DNA from: Lentisphaeria bacterium
Lineage (GTDB): Bacteria; Verrucomicrobiota; Lentisphaeria; Oligosphaerales; Oligosphaeraceae
Assembly: GCA_024405235.1 (NCBI GenBank)
Contig: JAKSPA010000072.1
Span: 1-7,381, forward strand
Direction of reading: 5' to 3'
Length of the DNA stretch: 7,381 bases
Notes under the pieces: model-generated
What the model saw: the letters and a program-made list of their open reading frames with translations, nothing else
The model's database searches: none
Told to the model about the DNA's origin: nothing
Position numbers and translations under genes: made by a program
In this document: one piece after another, positions 1-5,778 of the stretch
Numbering within the stretch: position 1 is the stretch's first letter
How the letters are laid out: every line of letters starts with the position of its first letter

Positions 1-1799
1 GATGGTGTCGACGGCATTGTAGCGGTCGTTGTTGACGAAATAATGGAAGACTGCAGGCTTGCCGTCGAAATCCTTGAATGTTCTTGATGTGCAATTGACG
101 GTTTCGGCGTCCATGCCATCGTCTTTGATGACTCTGACTTGACGGAATTCCTGCGGGATGGCTTCCAGAAGCGCTTCCATTGAATCGAACCATTCGATTT
201 CGTCCTGGAACGGCAGTTCCGCACCGACTTCGCCGTCGATTGCGAATGGCACCGGTTCCAGATCGTTCCATAGACCGAGGACCTTTCCGCCCTGGAGAGA
301 TTCGCCATTTTCGGCAGGAGGACCAGACTGTAGGACTGTTCACCGATCTTCAGCAGACCCTCTTCCACCTTTCCATGACGTTCCATGAGAATTTCGTCGC
401 CATAGTGGTGATTGATCTGATGCGCCTCGAGAAAATCCGAGAATCCCTTGAATTCCATCTGATATGGTGTGATCGCGCCGTCGGTGGCGGTGTCATAGCA
501 CATATGGCCGCTGCTTACGGAATGGATCACAAGGACCTTGTAGTTCACTTCGCCTTCGGAAAGAAGCGTTCCCATGCGCGACAGATAGTCGTTGAACGGC
601 CTGTAGTATTTCCACCATGGCTGGTGTCTGAAGAGACTGGCTGGATAGTCGCGTTTTCTGATGCCGCGTAGGCTATAGCCTTCCAGATGCTGGCAGATGA
701 GATTGACACCATGGACGAACTGCCATTGGACAAGCCACTGGAGGTCGGCGAATGAAACCGCCCAGCCGCAGAGTGCGAATGTTTCGGAGAGAATCTGCTT
801 CTTTCCTGTCTGCGCCGCTGTGCTGAAGAGCTGCAGCGGCAGGGTGATCCACGATAGATTCCGTCCGAGAATGTCCATTCCTGGAATATGGAAATATTCA
901 TAGTGCGGCATGCACGCGCCGTTCGATGGAATCTGGCCGGAGAAGGACTCTTCGCAAACCAGATGTCCAGTGAGTTCCCATGAGTGCGCGTCGCACCAGT
1001 CGTGGATCTGCTTCATGAAATTTTCACTGAAGAGTTCGGTGATGAGACGCCAGAAGCGGTATCGTGTGCGTCTGTAGTCGCAGCCCCATGTGAAGAAGAG
1101 CTGCGGCAGAATCGGCAGCAGTGCTTCTCCGAAGCGCAATTCGTATTCGTCAGGGAGGCTGAGCGACCATGGGAAGCCGTCGCGGGATATCTGCGGTTCG
1201 TCCGTGAAGAATCCGCGCATGGCCTTGTGCTGTTCGGCATTTAGAGAAGCGTTGTATTTTTCGTGCGTGGAGGACAGAAATTCAGCGATGACTCGTCCAT
1301 CCAGCGTATCGACATAGTATGGATTTACGTCATAATAGCAAACGAGCAGCCTTGTGCGTTTAGGCAGCGGTTCGTCCATTGGATAGATCTTCTTGCCGTC
1401 TTCGCTGTAGATGCAGATGATATTCTTGAAGGTTGGAATTCTAGTGTAGTCGTAGGCAAACTTGCATCGGAGATATTTCTGCTGATAGAAGAGTCCTTTT
1501 TCGTTGACAAGTCCGCCGCCGAAACCGCTTGGCCAGCCATTTTCGTCATACGCCCATGCGTTCATCCCGAGCGATTTTGCCTTGTCGACGCATGCCTGAG
1601 TGACTTTGAACCATTCGTCGGAGAGGTAGTCCGTATGAAGACCGCCTCTGGCATGCATGAAGAATCCGCCGATGCCCTGTTCGTGCATCAGTTCGATCTG
1701 ATGGCAGCACTCTTCGGCTGAAAGTTTGTCGTTCCAGCTCCAGAATGGCACAGGACGGTTCTGATTCTGAGGCTTTTTCGCGAGTTCGAAGACGTTCAT
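1..1799 (-). CDS. GH106-like glycoside hydrolase, 3' end beyond the window, frameshifted
   Basis: This is probably a large glycoside hydrolase related to GH106 (alpha-L-rhamnosidase-like); its exact substrate cannot be told. The N-terminal half reads cleanly from ATG at 1799 for about 498 residues. Recognisable family blocks are RPVPFWSWND (15-24), GIGGFFMHARGGL (42-54), YDENGWPSGFGGG (84-96), FFTDEP (197-202) and SETFALCGW (338-346). The acidic residues in the last two blocks are candidate catalytic residues, by inference only. There is no signal peptide, so a cytoplasmic enzyme acting on imported oligosaccharides is likely. After LLPKM (494-498) the natural protein sequence continues in another frame to the window edge, so the gene is either broken or misread there. 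Family members usually run to roughly 800-1000 residues, so about a third lies outside. The start follows the nitroreductase gene by 57 bp and has no Shine-Dalgarno sequence. The family call is confident; the substrate is not. Confidence 0.75.
   Translation of the reverse strand, partial: MNVFELAKKPQNQNRPVPFWSWNDKLSAEECCHQIELMHEQGIGGFFMHARGGLHTDYLSDEWFKVTQACVDKAKSLGMNAWAYDENGWPSGFGGGLVNEKGLFYQQKYLRCKFAYDYTRIPTFKNIICIYSEDGKKIYPMDEPLPKRTRLLVCYYDVNPYYVDTLDGRVIAEFLSSTHEKYNASLNAEQHKAMRGFFTDEPQISRDGFPWSLSLPDEYELRFGEALLPILPQLFFTWGCDYRRTRYRFWRLITELFSENFMKQIHDWCDAHSWELTGHLVCEESFSGQIPSNGACMPHYEYFHIPGMDILGRNLSWITLPLQLFSTAAQTGKKQILSETFALCGWAVSFADLQWLVQWQFVHGVNLICQHLEGYSLRGIRKRDYPASLFRHQPWWKYYRPFNDYLSRMGTLLSEGEVNYKVLVIHSVSSGHMCYDTATDGAITPYQMEFKGFSDFLEAHQINHHYGDEILMERHGKVEEGLLKIGEQSYSLVLLPKMANLSRAERSSVYGTIWNRCHSQSTAKSVRNCRSRTKSNGSIQWKRFWKPSRRNSVKSESSKTMAWTPKPSIAHQEHSRISTASLQSSIISSTTTATMPSTP
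290..312 (-). other. Frameshift and probable small deletion in the glycoside hydrolase
   Basis: Upstream of this point the hydrolase reads in the frame of the ATG at 1799, ending sensibly in SLVLLPKMANLS. Continuing in that frame gives a Ser/Arg/Thr-rich sequence with no protein-like character, although it meets no stop before the window edge. The frame whose codons begin at positions divisible by three reads SLQGGKVLGLWNDLEPVPF and stays natural and stop-free to base 1. Relatives usually have some 18-20 residues between the 'LPPM' and 'GGKV' blocks; here only about six remain. The simplest reading is loss of roughly 37-40 bases, with a length of 1 modulo 3. A single-base assembly error plus an unusually short loop is the alternative. 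Confidence 0.75.
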
Positions 1800-1856
1800 G
1801 GAAATCGTATGGAAAACTGATTGCTTTGCGAGAGAGAGTAGGTTCGTCTAGTGTCG

Positions 1857-2486
1857 TTATTTAGTCTTGCCAGGACCGACAATCATGGTCAGAACAGGCT
1901 TCTGAGTGGCAGGCAGCTCAAGGGCTTTTGATAGTCCGGCTGCATCGACGGACCCACAGCAGAGCGCGTTCCACTTTTCGGCGGCTGCATAGAGATAGAT
2001 GTCCTGGCAGATCGCTCCCGCCTCGACTCCAAGATAGAAGTCGCCGTTGCCAGACATGTCCTTGAATACGGTCGTGTCTGCAACCAGCAGGACTACTGCT
2101 GCGGCAGCTGGACCGAGTGTCTTGCGACCTTCGGCCATGGCGCGGAGGTCCTTGGCGACGACGGTCGTAAGGGTGTTGTCCTTCGCGTTGAAGCGCTCCA
2201 CGCCTTTGGCGGTCATGAGATAGAGCGTGAAGGCGTGGCGGTTGAGGGCGGCTGGAACCACGAGTTTGCCGTCTTCGCGGGTGATGCCGTATGCGGCCCA
2301 CAGGAGATTGGAGGTCTGCTGTGCGGTGAGCGTTCCGCCGCCGAATTCACGCGTGCTCTTGCGGTTTGCAAGCGCTTCGGACAGTGAGGCTTTTTTGTCG
2401 ATGGAGGGAGTCGGGAGTTTTGTGGTTTCGGCAATCATGGTCATGGCAATCAGGAAAATTAGCAGAATGGAAAGGTATTGTTTCAT
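1857..2486 (-). CDS. Secreted SagB/nitroreductase-family flavoprotein
   Basis: This is a predicted FMN-dependent oxidoreductase of the nitroreductase superfamily, SagB/ThcOx-like branch, 209 residues long. Residues 1-19 form a signal peptide (MKQYLSILLIFLIAMTMIA, likely cleaved before ETTK), so the mature enzyme should be exported. Family blocks follow: SLSEALANRKSTREF, with the R-x-S-x-R pattern that contacts flavin phosphate; NLLWAAYGITREDG; then DFYLGVEAGAICQDIYLYAAAEKWNALCCGSVD; and the final VLTMIVGPG strand. Homologues are common in gut bacteria as single-domain exported proteins, and the substrate is unknown. I chose the ATG at 2486 because the signal peptide begins there and AGGA stands 7 bases upstream. 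The same frame stays open to 2705, but that extension runs through the repeat cluster. It is the only gene here with a well-placed Shine-Dalgarno sequence. Confidence 0.85.
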   Translation of the reverse strand: MKQYLSILLIFLIAMTMIAETTKLPTPSIDKKASLSEALANRKSTREFGGGTLTAQQTSNLLWAAYGITREDGKLVVPAALNRHAFTLYLMTAKGVERFNAKDNTLTTVVAKDLRAMAEGRKTLGPAAAAVVLLVADTTVFKDMSGNGDFYLGVEAGAICQDIYLYAAAEKWNALCCGSVDAAGLSKALELPATQKPVLTMIVGPGKTK

Positions 2487-2493
2487 GGCGGTA

Positions 2494-2497
2494 TCCT
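2494..2497 (-). promoter_or_regulatory. Ribosome binding site of the nitroreductase gene
   Basis: AGGA on the minus strand lies 7 bases before the ATG at 2486. It decides between that start and the longer open frame reaching back into the repeats. The spacing is normal for a Shine-Dalgarno sequence. Confidence 0.6.
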
Positions 2498-2654
2498 GTC
2501 TTTGGAAAATGAACATGCTTTTGGGTAAAGCCGTATTTATGGAATATAATGCTGAAATGGCTAACTGGAGGTTGCTTTTTTCTATGAAGTGCCTAGAGGG
2601 CCTGGCGCGGCCGCCTATTACACCGCCGGAAGTGCCTAGAGGGCCTAGTTCATT

Positions 2655-2674
2655 CCGCGGAGCAAGCTCCGCGG
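2655..2674. repeat. Perfect GC-rich hairpin
   Basis: CCGCGGAGC and GCTCCGCGG are perfect reverse complements separated only by AA; a real hairpin would open the innermost pair and leave an 8-bp stem with a six-base loop. There is no T run on either strand after the stem, so it does not look like an intrinsic terminator. It could still protect the 3' end of the dinB/yolD-like transcript or act as a REP-type structure. Confidence 0.8.
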
Positions 2675-2681
2675 CACTATA

Positions 2682-2696
2682 CCTAGCGCGGCTAGG
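2682..2696. repeat. CTAG inverted repeat
   Basis: CCTAGC and GCTAGG form a perfect 6-bp inverted repeat around GCG, 7 bases from the larger hairpin. Its right arm is also the beginning of the first ggctaggggg repeat copy. Confidence 0.7.
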
Positions 2697-2712
2697 GGGG
2701 GGCAAGAAAAGG

Positions 2713-2907
2713 CTAGGGGGTATCGGAGAGGTAATTGTCTTCCGGTTGGTGGTTCTCGGCGGTTTCGTTTATGGCGTCCTCATAGCCGTTCAAAGCGGCA
2801 AATGCGGCGAACTGTGCAGCGCGGGATTCCATAGACATCTGCGGATGTTTTGTGGACACATGATGCGGCAGATCGATTATGTCCTGGTAGTCCTGTTGAG
2901 ATGACAT
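2713..2907 (-). CDS. Small YolD-like protein, companion of the Y-family polymerase
   Basis: This 64-residue protein matches the N-terminal part of the YolD-like proteins that accompany UmuC-type polymerases in Firmicutes. The signature is DIIDLPHHVSTKHPQMSM (9-26) followed by RAAQFAAFAALNGYEDAINETA (29-50). YolD proteins have been proposed to play the part of UmuD for such polymerases; that is family knowledge, not shown here. It begins 36 bp after the polymerase stop codon, so both are probably on one transcript. AGGA lies 11 bases before the ATG, which is rather far. Firmicutes relatives that I recall are about 110-130 residues with a further C-terminal domain, which is missing. The stop codon (TAG, 2713-2715) lies inside the repeat cluster, so repeat insertion may have cut the gene short. 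A naturally short form is the alternative. Confidence 0.75.
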   Translation of the reverse strand: MSSQQDYQDIIDLPHHVSTKHPQMSMESRAAQFAAFAALNGYEDAINETAENHQPEDNYLSDTP

Positions 2908-2943
2908 GAGAGTGATTGTCCTATATTGCGTAGTCGGCGGCCG

Positions 2944-4455
2944 TCACATCCGGTGTCCGCCGACCTGTCTGTTTCGTTCGCGTGCAGTGGCTCCCTCTTC
3001 GAGATTCATTCCTTTTAGAATTGCGTTCTTTCCGAGTTTTCTTCTGATTTCAAGAACCGCCTCCTGCTGTCTTTTTTCTTTCGCCAGTGCCTTGTCAAGG
3101 ACTTCCTTTGCCTTTTCCATTGAACGGTTGTCCTGAAAAAGATCTGGCTGTATCATGCGTTTCTTTTCGGCCGCCAGAGCGCGATTCTCGTCTATTACAT
3201 GGAATGCGATCACATTCAGACGTCTGACGAGCAGATTTTTGTCGACAAGTTTGTCAAAGAGTTGCGCGACGGCGGTGACGATGATTCTAGAAGACGATGT
3301 GCGCATTCCAAGCGGCGTTCCGCCATTGACGCCTTTGGGGACGAATCTGCCGTAGTGGTCGAGATGGACGGGGCCATGGTAGTGTCGCCGTCGTTCCGGA
3401 TCGCTTAGATTTTCGACATCATATCCGACGACAATGCCGACATGATCCGTGACGAGGCCCTTGTCCACAAGATCAAGGACGAGCGAATCGGCCATTTCGC
3501 GCGCCACGAGTTTTGCCTTTTCGAAATCGTAAGGTTGCTGCAGCACCTGTCCTGTGCTGAGGCTGTTGTTTTCAGGGCGGTATTGCTGTATTGCGCGAAT
3601 TGTGCATGGTTCCCATCCCCATGCGTGGTCGATAAGCAATTCTGCATTGATTCCGAAGAGCTTGTATAGCATCTCTTCGTTATCCACTGAGACTCTCGCG
3701 ACATCTCCCATTGTGAACATGCCGTATCTCTGCAGTCTGAAAGCAGTGCCGTATCCGACTCGCCAGAAATCGGTAAGAGGCTGATGTGACCAAAGTTGCC
3801 GTCTAAAAGACATTTCGTCCAGTTCAGCGATTCGCACGCCGTCCGAATCTGCGGGAATGTGCTTTGCGACGATATCCATGGCGACCTTCGCGAGAAACAG
3901 ATTCGTTCCGATTCCAGCAGTGGCGGTTATTCCAGTGTTTGCAAGGACCTCCCGCACCAGTTTCATCGTGAAGTCTCTTGCGGTTGTTTTGTAAAGTGCG
4001 AGATACTGCGTGGCGTCTATAAACACTTCGTCAATCGAATAGACATGGATATCCGTAGGCGCTACATGATTGAGATAGATGTTGTAGATTTTCGAACTGA
4101 CTTCCATATAGCGCGCCATGCGTGGCCTTGCGACGATGTATGTCAGTTCGGTTTCAGGATGTCCGCTAAGATCGTTCGCATGCCATGAGGCGTTTGCGAA
4201 GCGTCTGTTGGGAGCGTTCATTCGGCGTTGCTGATTGATGCTCCGCACCTTTTCCACGACTTCGAAGAGTCTTGCGCGGCCAGGAATGCCGTATGCTTTC
4301 AAGGACGGCGAGACGGCCAGGCAAATGGTTTTTTCAGTGCGTGATTCATCCGCCACCACCAGATTCGTCAGAAGCGGATCCAGTTTCCTGTCCACGCATT
4401 CCACGGATGCGTAGAATGATTTCAGGTCAATTGCGATGTATGTTCTTTCCGACAT
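2944..4455 (-). CDS. UmuC/DinB-type Y-family DNA polymerase
   Basis: This is a translesion DNA polymerase of the UmuC-like branch common in Firmicutes, 503 residues and apparently complete. The palm begins with YIAIDLKSFYASVE (6-19), with D10 as a metal ligand, and continues with YSIDEVFID (139-147), with D142 and E143 as the other catalytic acids. The fingers include KTICLAVSPSLKAYGIPGR (42-60). GIGTNLFLAK (181-190) leads into the thumb, and the little-finger domain covers roughly 300-420. MIQPDLF (434-440) contains a beta-clamp-binding motif, QPDLF. The charged helix after it ends in a tail, ILKGMNLEEGATARERNRQVGG (479-500), shared with Firmicutes relatives. The YolD-like gene follows 36 bp downstream. 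No E. coli-type (CTG-N10-CAG) or Bacillus-type (CGAAC-N4-GTTCG) SOS box is visible upstream. The similarity suggests horizontal transfer if the host is not a Firmicute. Confidence 0.93.
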   Translation of the reverse strand: MSERTYIAIDLKSFYASVECVDRKLDPLLTNLVVADESRTEKTICLAVSPSLKAYGIPGRARLFEVVEKVRSINQQRRMNAPNRRFANASWHANDLSGHPETELTYIVARPRMARYMEVSSKIYNIYLNHVAPTDIHVYSIDEVFIDATQYLALYKTTARDFTMKLVREVLANTGITATAGIGTNLFLAKVAMDIVAKHIPADSDGVRIAELDEMSFRRQLWSHQPLTDFWRVGYGTAFRLQRYGMFTMGDVARVSVDNEEMLYKLFGINAELLIDHAWGWEPCTIRAIQQYRPENNSLSTGQVLQQPYDFEKAKLVAREMADSLVLDLVDKGLVTDHVGIVVGYDVENLSDPERRRHYHGPVHLDHYGRFVPKGVNGGTPLGMRTSSSRIIVTAVAQLFDKLVDKNLLVRRLNVIAFHVIDENRALAAEKKRMIQPDLFQDNRSMEKAKEVLDKALAKEKRQQEAVLEIRRKLGKNAILKGMNLEEGATARERNRQVGGHRM

Positions 4456-4462
4456 TGAACAT

Positions 4463-4493
4463 AATCTAATGCATCTATGCCAAAAAGACGCAA
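4463..4493 (-). promoter_or_regulatory. Possible dinB promoter, leaderless type
   Basis: TAGATT (4463-4468) stands exactly 7 bases before the dinB ATG, with TTGCGT (4488-4493) as a poor -35 after a 19-base spacer. No Shine-Dalgarno sequence lies between it and the ATG. The 53-bp gap after coaBC is AT-rich. The -10 spacing matches the coaBC case, but the hexamers are weak and co-transcription from coaBC is equally possible. Confidence 0.3.
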
Positions 4494-4508
4494 TAATAAC
4501 TAATTTTT

Positions 4509-5675
4509 TTAAGATTTTTTCAAATCAGCCAGCGCGTGTGTTAGTATGTCGTGCGCGAGTTCGCGCTTGTCTTTCATCGGCAGATGCATAGGCGGTTTGT
4601 CTGGCGAATATAGCGTTATCTGGTTCGTATCGGCTGCAAAGCCGCAGCCAGGCTTCCGTATGTCGTTTGCGCAGATCACGTCGCAGTGTTTTTTGCGTAG
4701 TTTTGCGAGTGCGTTGATTTCGACGTCGTCGGATTCAGCGGCGAAACCGATTAGGAATGGTCGTTTTTCCTGCGAGCCAAGTTCCGCCAGAATATCTGGC
4801 GTTCGTCTGAGATTTAGTATCAGCGCCTGTCCGTCGACCTTTTTGATCTTCTGTTCTGCATAGTGATCTGGTCTGAAGTCGGCGACGGCCGCAGCCAGAA
4901 TTGCGACGTCCATTTGCGTCCATCGTTCCATGACGGCGCCGTGCATTTCCTCTGCGGAGCGTATTGGAATGCGTTTTAGATTCGGCAGTTCTGGAACCGC
5001 CGTCTGCAACGGTCCGTGAACCAGAGTGACATCAGCCCCACGCAGCGCGGCCGCCGTGGCAAGCGCCACGCCCATTTTGCCCGTCGAGCGGTTCGTGAGG
5101 AATCTGACGGGATCAATGTCTTCAGCGGTCGGTCCCGCCGTCACAAGAATTCGCAGCGCCTTCAGGTCGTTCTTTCCGAGCGTGGCGTCGATTTGGCATA
5201 GAAGATCGTCTATGCCAGTTATTTTCAACGTTCCCATCGCACCCATTTCAAGAGTTTCGTCGCCCTGCGAAAGGATGCTGTTCTCTGGCATGATTGATTT
5301 GAATTCATTGGTTTGCATTGGTTCGTCGGACGCCAGTCGCGCGGGCAATGCGATCAGCGGTCGTGCCGCTTTCTGCAGATATTCAAGGGCTTTTCCGCGG
5401 CTGAAGATTTCCAGAACCTGTTGCGTCACTGGGCCAAGAAGAATTAGATCGTGTTTACGGAACTCTTCATCGTTCAGTTTTTCTATAGGCAGGCAAGGGT
5501 GTCCTGAAAGCGTCGTCCACGCGAGTTCGCTTATGAATGCGAGCGCCGAGGGGCCTGGATAAGCGGTAGGAGCGACCTGCACGGTGTATTTGCGTTGTCT
5601 GAGACGTGCGATGAGTTCTGGTGCGTATGTCAGCGCGGCCGGACCATCTGGAATTAGCAAGATTCTGCCTGGCAT
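4509..5675 (-). CDS. coaBC: CoaBC-like protein: intact phosphopantothenate-cysteine ligase domain, degenerate decarboxylase domain
   Basis: CoaBC makes 4'-phosphopantetheine for coenzyme A: CoaB joins cysteine to phosphopantothenate and CoaC decarboxylates the product. The 388-residue length fits the bifunctional protein. The C-terminal CoaB half is well preserved: ILVTAGPTAEDIDPVRFLTNRSTGKMG (176-202, with N195), RGADVTLVHGP (212-222), AAAVADFRP (261-269), KIKK (276-279), RRTPDIL (290-296), IGFAAE (309-314) and ICANDI (334-339). The N-terminal half keeps only the general pattern. The usual GGIAAYK-type loop is DGPAALTY (10-17), the active-site histidine region reads FRKHDLILLGP, the PAMN motif is replaced by LPARL (110-114), and the conserved clamp cysteine is absent from GDETLEMGAMGTL (138-150). 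I infer that ligase activity remains and that decarboxylation is done by another protein. The start is preceded by a promoter and no Shine-Dalgarno sequence. Confidence 0.88.
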   Translation of the reverse strand: MPGRILLIPDGPAALTYAPELIARLRQRKYTVQVAPTAYPGPSALAFISELAWTTLSGHPCLPIEKLNDEEFRKHDLILLGPVTQQVLEIFSRGKALEYLQKAARPLIALPARLASDEPMQTNEFKSIMPENSILSQGDETLEMGAMGTLKITGIDDLLCQIDATLGKNDLKALRILVTAGPTAEDIDPVRFLTNRSTGKMGVALATAAALRGADVTLVHGPLQTAVPELPNLKRIPIRSAEEMHGAVMERWTQMDVAILAAAVADFRPDHYAEQKIKKVDGQALILNLRRTPDILAELGSQEKRPFLIGFAAESDDVEINALAKLRKKHCDVICANDIRKPGCGFAADTNQITLYSPDKPPMHLPMKDKRELAHDILTHALADLKKS

Positions 5676-5682
5676 CGGATAA

Positions 5683-5711
5683 ACTATAGTAGAGAAGAGA
5701 TTAAGTGCGAA
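5683..5711 (-). promoter_or_regulatory. Promoter of coaBC, leaderless type
   Basis: TTCGCA (5706-5711) and TATAGT (5683-5688) are separated by 17 bases and match the sigma-70 consensus at 4/6 and 5/6 positions. The -10 hexamer ends 7 bases before the coaBC ATG, so transcription should begin at or next to the start codon. That would give a leaderless mRNA and fits the absence of a Shine-Dalgarno sequence. Confidence 0.5.
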
Positions 5712-5729
5712 CTATTTATGAAACTATGT

Positions 5730-5756
5730 CCTGCAAGTCCGCAGGGCGTTTTTTTT
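5730..5756 (+). terminator. Candidate intrinsic terminator on the plus strand
   Basis: CCTGC (5730-5734) pairs with GCAGG (5741-5745) around a 6-base loop. After GCG comes a run of eight T (5749-5756). The T run follows the stem only on the plus strand, where no gene is seen. The stem is short, so support is modest. Confidence 0.35.
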
Positions 5757-5767
5757 GCCGACTTGCA
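5732..5767. repeat. Inverted repeat between coaBC and the upstream gene
   Basis: TGCAAGTC (5732-5739) and GACTTGCA (5760-5767) are perfect 8-bp inverted repeats with 20 bases between them. The left arm overlaps the short terminator-like stem, so two alternative hairpins can form. In minus-strand RNA the long stem lies just after the stop of the 5779-7381 gene and could mark its 3' end, although no U run follows. Confidence 0.55.
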
Positions 5768-5778
5768 ATTGCGTTTGG

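Larger units (their letters stand above)
2586..2720. repeat. CTAG-rich intergenic repeat cluster (REP-like)
   Basis: This 135-bp stretch between the YolD-like gene and the nitroreductase gene is built from short repeats. An exact 18-bp direct repeat (gaagtgcctagagggcct) occurs at 2586-2603 and 2629-2646, a period of 43. A perfect 9-bp inverted repeat follows at 2655-2674, then a CCTAGC/GCTAGG inverted repeat at 2682-2696, and a direct repeat of ggctaggggg at 2690-2699 and 2711-2720. A run of eight G lies at 2695-2702. CTAG, normally a rare tetramer in bacterial genomes, occurs six times. The composition and hairpins resemble dispersed REP/BIME-type elements, but no transposase is visible. Whether the repeats occur elsewhere in the genome cannot be told from here. 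Confidence 0.75.

Noticed and set aside
180..671. Plus-strand open frames across the hydrolase region
   Set aside because: They overlap a minus-strand gene with clear family motifs and have no motifs of their own.
2586..2646. Two 18-bp direct repeats as a CRISPR remnant
   Set aside because: There are only two copies, the unit carries CTAG-rich palindromic DNA like its surroundings, and no cas gene is present.
2487..2705. In-frame N-terminal extension of the nitroreductase to a start at 2705
   Set aside because: It translates the repeat cluster and intergenic DNA, and would bury a good signal peptide and a well-spaced AGGA at residue 74.
2227..2904. 225-codon plus-strand open frame
   Set aside because: It lies opposite the nitroreductase gene, the repeats and the YolD-like gene, and its protein has no recognisable character.
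4456..4508. LexA/SOS box upstream of the polymerase
   Set aside because: A GAAC occurs near the start codon, but the matching half-site at the required spacing is missing for both the Bacillus and E. coli patterns.
4499..4526. AT-rich stem and T/A runs at the end of coaBC as a terminator
   Set aside because: The GATTT/AAATC stem is only 5 bp, has no GC pairs of note and lies within the last codons.
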